NCBI GenBank assembly: GCA_017858295.1
Contig: JAFMBU010000114.1
Location: 1-5,616, forward strand
From: Porticoccaceae bacterium
Lineage (GTDB): Bacteria > Pseudomonadota > Gammaproteobacteria > Pseudomonadales > Porticoccaceae
Length of the DNA stretch: 5,616 bases
Direction: 5' to 3'
Made by a program: the position numbers and the translations under genes. Shown one piece after another: positions 1 through 5,616 of the stretch. The notes below the pieces were generated by a model. The model was not told the DNA's origin. It worked only from the letters and a program-made list of their open reading frames with translations, and did no database searches. Numbering within the stretch: the stretch's first letter is position 1; every line of letters starts with the position of its first letter.

Positions 1-17
1 GCCTTGAAGTCGAGCAT
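1..17 (-). CDS. 5' end of a gene downstream of ubiG, possibly a HAD-family phosphatase (partial)
   Basis: Only the first five codons and part of a sixth are visible, reading ATG CTC GAC TTC AAG GC (M-L-D-F-K-A). The ATG lies 10 bases after the ubiG stop codon on the same strand, with a weak GGA ribosome-binding element about 8 bases upstream, so translation in the same operon is plausible. In Pseudomonas and relatives, the gene after ubiG is usually a HAD phosphatase of the phosphoglycolate phosphatase/MupP type. Those proteins begin with a short lead into a VLFDLDGTL motif, and M-L-D-F-K-A would fit such a start. The catalytic DxDGT motif lies outside the window, so the identity rests on gene order alone and could be wrong. 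Confidence 0.45.
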
Positions 18-27
18 AGAAAATCCG

Positions 28-759
28 TTATGCGGGCTTGCGCGCGCAGATCATGTAATTAACATCGACATCGGTTTCAGTGAGGCGATAGGTTTTGGTT
101 ATCGGGTTGTAGGTCAACCCAGTCATCTGATCCAGTTCCAAACCGGCCTCGCGAATCCACTGGCCCAGCTCCGCCGGACGAATAAACTTACCGTACTCAT
201 GAGTGCCTTTGGGCAGCATGCGCAGCACATATTCGACGCCAATAATCGCCAGCAGATAGGCCTTGGGATTGCGGTTAATGGTCGAGAAAAACACTGTGCC
301 ACCGGGCTTGGTCATGGCGGCACAGGCGCGCACCACTGAGCCGGGATCTGGCACATGTTCGAGCATCTCCAGGCAGGTAACCACATCGAACTGTTCTGGG
401 TGACTCTGGGCAAAATCTTCTGCAGTGGATTTTTGGTAGTCCACCTCAACGCCGGACTCGAGTTTATGCAGTTCCCCCACCGCCAGTGGTGCTTCGCCCA
501 TATCTATACCGGTGACATAGGCGCCGCGCTGAGCCATGGCTTCGCAGAGAATACCGCCGCCACAGCCAACGTCTAAGACTTTTTGCTCAGCCACCGGGGC
601 CAATTTATCAATCCAGTTGGCGCGCAGAGGGTTGATGTCATGCAGTGGCTTAAACTCGCTGTTGCGATCCCACCAGCGGCTCGCCAGCTTCTCAAACTTG
701 GCGACTTCGCTGGCATCTACATTCATTGATGCGGTGTTTTCACTGTTGCTTGCTGACAT
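28..759 (-). CDS. ubiG: Ubiquinone biosynthesis O-methyltransferase UbiG
   Basis: This is the 243-residue SAM-dependent methyltransferase that carries out both O-methylation steps of ubiquinone synthesis, converting the polyprenyl catechol intermediate and later demethylubiquinol. The fold is class I Rossmann. The SAM-binding motif VLDVGCGGG is at 61-69, an acidic ribose-binding region (GID) at 84-86, and the family motif EMLEHVPDP at 131-139. The segment from about 159 to 189 (STINRNPKAYLLAI onward to KGTHEY) matches the UbiG-specific region associated with lipid membranes. The N-terminal FEKLASRWWD and FKPLHDINPLR blocks are also diagnostic. Length agrees with E. coli UbiG (240). The start at 759 is supported by an AGGTAG element 9 bases upstream. 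A second ATG at 726 would give 232 residues, the usual Pseudomonas length, but has no visible ribosome-binding site. The gene follows mtaD by 45 bases and is probably cotranscribed with it. Confidence 0.96.
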   Translation of the reverse strand: MSASNSENTASMNVDASEVAKFEKLASRWWDRNSEFKPLHDINPLRANWIDKLAPVAEQKVLDVGCGGGILCEAMAQRGAYVTGIDMGEAPLAVGELHKLESGVEVDYQKSTAEDFAQSHPEQFDVVTCLEMLEHVPDPGSVVRACAAMTKPGGTVFFSTINRNPKAYLLAIIGVEYVLRMLPKGTHEYGKFIRPAELGQWIREAGLELDQMTGLTYNPITKTYRLTETDVDVNYMICARKPA

Positions 760-804
760 AGGGAGTGGCTACCTGAATGTTGAAACTATTAGTTAAGCTT
801 GCGG

Positions 805-2127
805 CTAAAGAGGACTGATCTGGTTACGCCAGGCATCGGCACGGCGGATCAGATTGTCTTCATCGAGGGTCACCAAATTGCGCTCTCTGAGCAGTGCCTT
901 GCCTGCCACCCAGCTGTGGGTCACCTGGCTGCCGGCATTGCTGTAGACCAATTGAGAGGCAGGATTATACAGCGGTTTTTGGCTCAGAGAGCTGATTTCC
1001 ACAGCAATCATATCGGCGCTCTTGCCCGCTTCGAGGCTGCCGATCTGATCGTCCCAGCCCAACGCCTTGGCGCCGTTAATGGTGGCAAGGCGCAGGGCAG
1101 CGTGAGCATCCAGTACTGAAGCGTCATCGGCTACGGCTTTGGCCAACAGAGCCGCAGTCTTTAATTCACCAAAGAGATCCAGATCATTATTGCTCGCCGC
1201 GCCGTCGGTGCCTAAGGCCACATTGACGCCGGCATCTATTAGCTTGCCCACAGGGCAGAAGCCGCTGGCGAGTTTTAAATTGGATTCCGGGCAGTGCACC
1301 ACATGACAGTTATTGTCTTGAATCAGGCGAATATCGCTGTCATCAATTTGCGTCATATGCACAAGCTGAGTTTGTGGCAGCAGCACACCCAGGTCATCGA
1401 GACGCTGCAGCGGTCGACAACCATAGAGTTTGAGGGAGTCGGCGACTTCCTGAGCGGTTTCATGGCAGTGAATATGCACCGGCATATCCAGCTCATTGGC
1501 ATAGGTTGCTATGCGGCGCATGGTCTCATCACCCACTGTGTAGGGTGCGTGGGGCGCACAGGCAATTTTAATCAGTCCATCGCCTTTATAGATATCCCGC
1601 AGTTGCAGGCCCTTGTGAATATAGTCGTCTGGATCCTTGCCGCCAGCGGTTGGGAAATCAAACACAGTAAAGCCAACCTGACTGCGCATGCCGCTGCGCT
1701 GAACCTGCTCGGCCACTGTGTCGGCAAAAAAGTACATGTCGGCAAAGCAGGTGGTGCCGGTCTTGATCATCTCCGCCATGGCCAGATTGGTGCCATCAGC
1801 GACAAACTCGGCGCTGAGCACTCGAGCCTCCACTGGCCAAATATGTTCTTCCAGCCAGGGCTGCAGTGGCAGATCATCAGCGTAGCCACGCAGTAGGCTC
1901 ATGGCGGCGTGGCCGTGGGCGTTAACTAGGCCGGGCATAAGAATATGATCGGCCAGATCCACTACAGACAGAGGGTCAAATTTGCTCTGTGCCTCGGCCT
2001 GGGGGTAAATGCCGACAATCTTTTGCTGGTCAATGGCCAGGGCGCAGTTTTCAAATACCCGGTTCTCTGGAACCACCGGAATAATCCATCGGCTATTGAT
2101 AAGTAAATCGATTTTTATGGGCTGCAT
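805..2127 (-). CDS. mtaD: 5-methylthioadenosine/S-adenosylhomocysteine deaminase (TRZ/ATZ amidohydrolase family)
   Basis: This 440-residue cytosolic metallo-hydrolase deaminates 5'-methylthioadenosine and/or S-adenosylhomocysteine to the inosine forms, clearing by-products of SAM use. The amidohydrolase barrel shows the expected metal and catalytic residues in order: HGH at 71-73 within MPGLVNAHGHAAMSLLRG, H193 in APHAPYTV, H220 and E223 in HIHCHET, H257 in LVHMTQ, and D308 in GTDGAASNN. The C-terminal GSLEAGKSADMI block (363-374) is the usual return to the small beta domain. Substrate preference cannot be read from the sequence; the Pseudomonas aeruginosa homologue is known as a methylthioadenosine deaminase. 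Other members act on guanine, cytosine or triazines, but the overall match and the place next to ubiG and gyrA favour MtaD. The start is fixed by a perfect AGGAGG four bases upstream. No mtnA lies between it and gyrA. Confidence 0.93.
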   Translation of the reverse strand: MQPIKIDLLINSRWIIPVVPENRVFENCALAIDQQKIVGIYPQAEAQSKFDPLSVVDLADHILMPGLVNAHGHAAMSLLRGYADDLPLQPWLEEHIWPVEARVLSAEFVADGTNLAMAEMIKTGTTCFADMYFFADTVAEQVQRSGMRSQVGFTVFDFPTAGGKDPDDYIHKGLQLRDIYKGDGLIKIACAPHAPYTVGDETMRRIATYANELDMPVHIHCHETAQEVADSLKLYGCRPLQRLDDLGVLLPQTQLVHMTQIDDSDIRLIQDNNCHVVHCPESNLKLASGFCPVGKLIDAGVNVALGTDGAASNNDLDLFGELKTAALLAKAVADDASVLDAHAALRLATINGAKALGWDDQIGSLEAGKSADMIAVEISSLSQKPLYNPASQLVYSNAGSQVTHSWVAGKALLRERNLVTLDEDNLIRRADAWRNQISPL

Positions 2128-2131
2128 GAAG

Positions 2132-2137
2132 CCTCCT
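2132..2137 (-). promoter_or_regulatory. Strong Shine-Dalgarno sequence of mtaD
   Basis: The minus strand reads AGGAGG here, a full match to the anti-Shine-Dalgarno core, four bases before the ATG at 2127. It fixes the mtaD start and is much stronger than the sites in front of gyrA, pheA and ubiG. Confidence 0.85.
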
Positions 2138-2151
2138 GAGCGAAGGTTCGG

Positions 2152-2179
2152 AGTATACCGACTTTTTACTGCGGGTTAA
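2152..2179 (-). promoter_or_regulatory. Putative sigma-70 promoter for mtaD-ubiG
   Basis: On the minus strand, a -35-like TTAACC (2179-2174; four of six consensus bases) is followed after 16 bases by the -10-like TATACT (2157-2152; five of six). Transcription would start near 2145, leaving a leader of roughly 18 bases that just accommodates the Shine-Dalgarno site. A further TTGACC lies upstream at 2203-2198 but has only a poor -10 partner (CTTAAC, 2180-2175). This is assigned by consensus matching only. Confidence 0.5.
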
Positions 2180-2231
2180 GCTTTGGCGTGAGTTTCAGGT
2201 CAATAAAAGCGAACCACTATGGGGATATGTA

Positions 2232-2240
2232 TGGTAGAAT
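2232..2240 (+). promoter_or_regulatory. Putative extended -10 promoter of gyrA
   Basis: The sequence TGG-TAGAAT fits the extended -10 pattern TGn-TATAAT with one mismatch in the hexamer. No good -35 hexamer sits at the usual distance (bases 2211-2217 are poor), which is typical of extended -10 promoters. Transcription would begin near 2247 and give an untranslated gyrA leader of about 112 bases. The gyrA promoters of enterobacteria are induced by loss of supercoiling, with the -10 region playing a part; whether this one behaves so cannot be seen from the sequence. The leader shows no convincing terminator or riboswitch-like structure. Confidence 0.55.
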
Positions 2241-2358
2241 TCAGGCCTTTAAACGGGCTGCTTTTGGCGCCTACCGGTACGCTTTAATGACTGCTCTAAA
2301 TGGGTTGTGAGCGGATCTAAAATAATAGCGATAAAACTTCAGGGCGCGACGGAAACTT

Positions 2359-5001
2359 ATGGGTGATTTAGCACAAGAAATTGTTCCGGTAAATATCGAA
2401 GACGAACTCAAGCAATCCTACCTAGCCTACGCCATGAGCGTAATTGTTGGCCGGGCACTGCCAGATGTCAGAGACGGCCTCAAGCCCGTGCATCGTCGCG
2501 CGCTATTCGCCATGAACGAGCTGGGCAACGATTGGAACAAGGCCTACAAGAAATCAGCCCGTGTTGTTGGCGACGTTATCGGTAAGTATCACCCCCACGG
2601 TGACTCTGCTGTTTACGAGACCATTGTTCGTATGGCTCAGCCATTCTCGCTGCGTTATATGTTGGTGGACGGTCAGGGCAACTTTGGTTCAGTCGATGGT
2701 GACTCCGCTGCGGCCATGCGTTACACCGAAATCCGTATGACCAAGATCGCCCATGCGCTGCTCGAAGATCTCGAGAAAGAGACTGTCGATTTTGTCCCCA
2801 ACTACGATGAAACTGAACAGATTCCCCATGTATTGCCAACCCGCATACCCAATCTGCTAGTCAACGGTTCCTCTGGTATTGCTGTGGGCATGGCGACCAA
2901 TATTCCGCCCCACAACCTCACTGAAGTAGTCAAAGGTTGTCTGGCCATGATCGACAATCCGGATATTACCGTCGATGAACTGATGGAATATATTCCTGGG
3001 CCAGATTTCCCCACTGCCGCAATTATCAATGGCAGGGCGGGCATTATTCAGGCCTATCGCACTGGTCGCGGACGCATCTATGTGCGCGCTAAAGCGGATA
3101 TTGAGGTCAATGAAAAGACCAAGCGCGAAACCATTATCATCACCGAAATTCCCTATCAGCTAAACAAAGCGCGGCTAATCGAGCGGATTGCAGAGCTGGT
3201 TAAAGAGAAGAAGCTTGAAGGTATCTCCGAGCTCCGTGATGAGTCGGATAAAGACGGTCTGCGCGTGGTTATCGAGATTAAGCGCACCGATGTGGGTGAA
3301 GTAGTCCTTAATAATCTTTTCGCCCAGACTCAGCTGCAGAGCGTGTTTGGTATTAACGTTGTGGCACTGGTCGATGGTCAGCCAAAGATTCTCAATCTGC
3401 AGCAGCTGATTCATCACTTCCTGCGTCATCGCCGTGAAGTGGTTACCCGCCGCACCATCTATCTATTGAAAAAGGCCCGCGAGCGCGCCCATACATTGGA
3501 AGGCTTTGCCATTGCCCTGGGCAATATCGATGAAATTATTGCACTGATCAAGCAGTCGCCCACCGCCACCGAAGCCCGCGAAGCGCTGGTCGCCCGCGGT
3601 TGGAATCCTGGCTCAGTGGTTCAGATGCTGGAACGTGCTGGCAGTCAAGCGACCCGTCCGGAGTGGTTGGAAGATCAGTACGGTCTGCGCGATGGCAAAT
3701 ACCATCTGTCTCCAGAGCAGGCCAAAGATATTCTCGAGTTACGTCTGCACCGTTTAACCGGTATGGAACACGATAAAATTATTGCCGAGTTCGCCGTTAA
3801 GCTGGAAGAGATTACCGAGTACCAAGATATCCTCGGCGACCTGACTCGCCTAATGACGGTTATTCGTGAAGAACTGGAAGCTGTGATCGAAGAGTTCGGC
3901 GATGAGCGTCGCACCGAGATCATTGAATCGCTCCATGACCTCACGATTGAAGACCTGATTACTGAAGAAGATCGCGTTGTTACCATCTCCAATGGCGGCT
4001 ATGCCAAAACTCAGCCACTGAGCGATTACCAAGCACAGCGTCGCGGTGGTATGGGCAAGTCAGCAACCGCAGTTAAAGATGAAGACTTTGTTGAGCACCT
4101 GCTGGTGGCCAGCACTCACGCGACTATTCTGTGCTTTACCAACCTGGGCAAGGTTTACTGGCTCAAGGTGTATCAGATTCCCGTTGCCGGCCGCAACTCC
4201 CGCGGACGCCCGGTGGTCAATCTGCTGCCCCTAGATGAAGGGGAGCGCATTAGCTCAATCCTGCCAGTTGAAGAATACAGCGCCGATAAATTTGTCATTA
4301 TGGCCACCGCCAATGGCACCGTGAAGAAGACCTCACTGGAACAGTACTCCCGCCCCCGCAGTGTCGGTTTGCGTGCCGTGGACCTGGTTGAAGGTGATCA
4401 TCTGGTTGGCACCGCGATTATTGATGACGACAGCGATGTGATGTTGCTCAGTTCTGAAGGCAAGGCGGTGCGCTTTGCTAGCACCGATGCCCGCTCCATG
4501 GGTCGAGTGTCTAAAGGTGTGCGCGGCATGCGTCTGCCAGAAGGCCATGAAGTTATCTCTATGGTTATACCTGAAGAAGATGGCTTCCTGCTGACGGTTT
4601 GTGAAAATGGTTACGGCAAGCGCACCAAGGTCGACGAGTTCCCAACAAAAGGGCGCGGCGGCAAGGGCATGATTGCGATTCAGGCCAGCGAGCGCAACGG
4701 ACCATTGGTTGGCGCCACGCAGCTGTTCTCCGGTGACGAAATTATGCTTATTTCGGATCAGGGCACCATGGTGCGAACTCGCGGTGATGAAGTCTCGGTT
4801 GTGGGCCGTAATACTCAGGGCGTGCGCATTATCCGTTTGAAAGACAGCGAAAATTTGGTTCGGTTGGCACGTATTGCTGAGCCGGAGGAAGAAGAGCTTT
4901 TAATTGAAGATGATGCGGCTCTTGATGATAATGCCGCTGAAGCCGCTGTCGATGACAATACCGCTGAAGGCTCTTCTGACGACAGCTCTGCTGACGAGTA
5001 A
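2359..5001 (+). CDS. gyrA: DNA gyrase subunit A
   Basis: This is the 880-residue A subunit of the GyrA2GyrB2 type II topoisomerase, which introduces negative supercoils; it breaks, rejoins and wraps DNA. The breakage-reunion part spans about 1-525. The catalytic tyrosine is Y122, preceded by R121, in AAAMRYTEIR, and the DNA-intercalating isoleucine is I174 in SSGIAVGMATN. The quinolone-resistance region has S83 and E87 (GDSAVYE), the sensitive-type serine with a glutamate that some gammaproteobacteria carry naturally. The C-terminal beta-pinwheel spans about 530-840. Its GyrA box at 560-566 reads QRRGGMG, with methionine where lysine or arginine is usual. A second box-like motif, KGRGGKG, is at 764-770. 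Residues 840-880 form an acidic tail (18 Asp/Glu, no Lys/Arg) containing a 9-residue tandem repeat. The N-terminus aligns without gaps to E. coli GyrA, and a GGA lies 5 bases before the ATG, supporting this start. The gene diverges from mtaD and runs tightly into pheA. Confidence 0.99.
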   Translation: MGDLAQEIVPVNIEDELKQSYLAYAMSVIVGRALPDVRDGLKPVHRRALFAMNELGNDWNKAYKKSARVVGDVIGKYHPHGDSAVYETIVRMAQPFSLRYMLVDGQGNFGSVDGDSAAAMRYTEIRMTKIAHALLEDLEKETVDFVPNYDETEQIPHVLPTRIPNLLVNGSSGIAVGMATNIPPHNLTEVVKGCLAMIDNPDITVDELMEYIPGPDFPTAAIINGRAGIIQAYRTGRGRIYVRAKADIEVNEKTKRETIIITEIPYQLNKARLIERIAELVKEKKLEGISELRDESDKDGLRVVIEIKRTDVGEVVLNNLFAQTQLQSVFGINVVALVDGQPKILNLQQLIHHFLRHRREVVTRRTIYLLKKARERAHTLEGFAIALGNIDEIIALIKQSPTATEAREALVARGWNPGSVVQMLERAGSQATRPEWLEDQYGLRDGKYHLSPEQAKDILELRLHRLTGMEHDKIIAEFAVKLEEITEYQDILGDLTRLMTVIREELEAVIEEFGDERRTEIIESLHDLTIEDLITEEDRVVTISNGGYAKTQPLSDYQAQRRGGMGKSATAVKDEDFVEHLLVASTHATILCFTNLGKVYWLKVYQIPVAGRNSRGRPVVNLLPLDEGERISSILPVEEYSADKFVIMATANGTVKKTSLEQYSRPRSVGLRAVDLVEGDHLVGTAIIDDDSDVMLLSSEGKAVRFASTDARSMGRVSKGVRGMRLPEGHEVISMVIPEEDGFLLTVCENGYGKRTKVDEFPTKGRGGKGMIAIQASERNGPLVGATQLFSGDEIMLISDQGTMVRTRGDEVSVVGRNTQGVRIIRLKDSENLVRLARIAEPEEEELLIEDDAALDDNAAEAAVDDNTAEGSSDDSSADE
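4915..4968 (+). repeat. 27-base imperfect tandem duplication in the gyrA acidic tail
   Basis: Two adjacent 27-base units, 4915-4941 and 4942-4968, match at 22 of 27 positions by eye. They encode AALDDNAAE (residues 853-861) and AAVDDNTAE (862-870). The reading frame is kept, and three of the five base differences are silent. This points to an older in-frame duplication in the poorly conserved acidic tail, downstream of the DNA-wrapping pinwheel. Confidence 0.75.
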
Positions 5002-5003
5002 GG
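4999..5003 (+). promoter_or_regulatory. pheA ribosome-binding site overlapping the gyrA stop codon
   Basis: TAAGG combines the gyrA TAA stop with the only Shine-Dalgarno-like bases before the pheA ATG, 8 bases downstream. Ribosomes finishing gyrA would therefore reach the pheA initiation site directly, which suggests translational coupling. There is no room for a separate terminator or promoter in the 10-base gap, although a promoter inside the gyrA coding region cannot be excluded. Confidence 0.55.
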
Positions 5004-5011
5004 TTTAGATC

Positions 5012-5616
5012 ATGACTGAAAAGAATCCACTGCTCGAGCTGCGCAATAAGATTGATAATCTCGATCAAGAGATTATGGCCAAGATCAGTGCCCGAGCGCG
5101 CTGTGCTCAGGACGTTGCCAAGATCAAAAAAGAGCAGGGCGACGAGACCTATTACCGCCCTGAGCGCGAAGCTCAGGTTCTGCGCTCGATTATGGAAAAA
5201 AACGTCGGTCCTCTGGGCGATGAGGAGATGGCACGTCTATTTAGACAGATTATGTCCGCCTGTTTGGCCCTGGAACAGCCAATAAAAGTGGCTTTTCTTG
5301 GACCAGAGGGCACCTTTACCCAGGAAGCCACGCTCAAGCACTTTGGCGACTCCGCTGTCACTGTTCCCAAAGCGGCGATTGATGAAGTGTTCCGTGATGT
5401 CTTGGCCGAGTCCTGCAACTACGGTGTGGTGCCGGTTGAGAATTCTACCGAGGGCGTGGTCAGCCACACCCTAGACAGCTTTATAGACTCCTCGGTTAAG
5501 ATTTGCGGTGAAGTTGAGCTGCGCATTCACCAGCATTTTATGATTGGCCCCAATACCAATAAAAACACTGTGACTCGTGTCTATTCTCACGCCCAGTCAC
5601 TGGCCCAGTGCCGCAA
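5012..5616 (+). CDS. pheA: Bifunctional chorismate mutase/prephenate dehydratase (P-protein), 5' part
   Basis: The frame is open from the ATG to the window end, giving 201 complete residues of a protein usually about 360-390 long. It converts chorismate to prephenate and then phenylpyruvate in phenylalanine synthesis. Residues 1 to about 88 form an AroQ-type chorismate mutase, with R11, R28, K39 and the R52/E53 pair in YYRPERE matching the E. coli active-site residues R11, R28, K39, R51 and E52. The position equivalent to E. coli Q88 is a glutamate (E88). The prephenate dehydratase domain starts at about 92 (KVAFLGPEGTF) and includes the VPVENSTEG motif (140-148) and YSHAQSLAQCR (191-201). 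The dehydratase TRD motif and the phenylalanine-binding ACT domain would lie beyond the window, so feedback control cannot be judged. The sequence resembles Pseudomonas PheA more than E. coli PheA. It is probably cotranscribed with gyrA; serC, which separates the two in Pseudomonas, is absent. Confidence 0.96.
   Translation, partial: MTEKNPLLELRNKIDNLDQEIMAKISARARCAQDVAKIKKEQGDETYYRPEREAQVLRSIMEKNVGPLGDEEMARLFRQIMSACLALEQPIKVAFLGPEGTFTQEATLKHFGDSAVTVPKAAIDEVFRDVLAESCNYGVVPVENSTEGVVSHTLDSFIDSSVKICGEVELRIHQHFMIGPNTNKNTVTRVYSHAQSLAQCR

Noticed and set aside
760..804. Possible terminator between mtaD and ubiG
   Set aside because: No GC-rich stem followed by a T-run is present on the minus strand; the gap contains only a weak ribosome-binding element for ubiG.
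1294..1896. A 200-codon open frame on the plus strand, antisense to mtaD
   Set aside because: It lies wholly inside the well-supported mtaD gene, its translation shows no recognisable domain, and no ribosome-binding site or promoter was seen. It is best explained as a shadow of mtaD codon use.
2227..2310. A 27-codon open frame upstream of gyrA (starting M-Y-G-R-I-Q)
   Set aside because: Its ATG lies upstream of the predicted transcription start and overlaps the -10 region, and the only G-rich stretch is too close to the ATG for a ribosome-binding site. The inner ATG at 2287 gives only seven codons without a ribosome-binding site.
2305..2316. TTGTGAGCGGAT in the gyrA leader, identical to the left part of the E. 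coli lac operator
   Set aside because: The right half of the operator is missing (CTAAAATA follows), so there is no dyad for a LacI-type repressor. A 12-base match noticed by eye in one spot is likely coincidence.
2599..2625. Possible quinolone resistance from GyrA residue 87 being glutamate
   Set aside because: Position 83 is the sensitive-type serine, and glutamate at 87 occurs as the native residue in other gammaproteobacteria such as Acinetobacter, so this is not evidence of resistance.
5237..5467. Minus-strand open frames opposite pheA
   Set aside because: They overlap the clearly conserved chorismate mutase and prephenate dehydratase coding sequence and carry no recognisable motif.

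Overview
The window is ordinary chromosomal housekeeping DNA from a gammaproteobacterium. GyrA aligns by eye over its whole length with remembered Escherichia coli GyrA. The MtaD, UbiG and PheA proteins look most like those of Pseudomonas and related marine lineages (Pseudomonadales or the Cellvibrio/SAR92-type groups). This placement rests on remembered protein sequences and gene order, not on a search. Base composition looks balanced and even along the window. I see no insertion sequence, phage gene, CRISPR array, tRNA or rRNA.

Layout. The minus strand carries an apparent operon read right to left: mtaD (2127-805), ubiG (759-28), and the first codons of a further gene (17-1) that leaves the window. 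The plus strand carries gyrA (2359-5001), followed after 10 bases by pheA (from 5012, cut off by the window end at residue 201). The two units diverge from a 231-base intergenic region (2128-2358). That region holds a plausible promoter for each direction: a TTAACC/TATACT pair close to mtaD, and an extended -10 element (TGG-TAGAAT) about 110 bases upstream of gyrA.

How the genes relate. UbiG methylates ubiquinone precursors with S-adenosylmethionine and releases S-adenosylhomocysteine. MtaD-family enzymes deaminate methylthioadenosine and S-adenosylhomocysteine, so the minus-strand pair joins a SAM-using enzyme to by-product clearance. GyrA is the DNA-cleaving and wrapping subunit of DNA gyrase. 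PheA is the bifunctional chorismate mutase/prephenate dehydratase of phenylalanine synthesis. The order resembles the Pseudomonas arrangement gph/mupP-ubiG-mtaD-mtnA-gyrA-serC-pheA, but mtnA and serC are both absent here.

I found no previously undescribed system. The points most worth checking are the altered GyrA box (methionine at residue 565) alongside an intact box-like motif at 764-770, a 27-base tandem duplication in the GyrA acidic tail, and the compact gene order without serC and mtnA.
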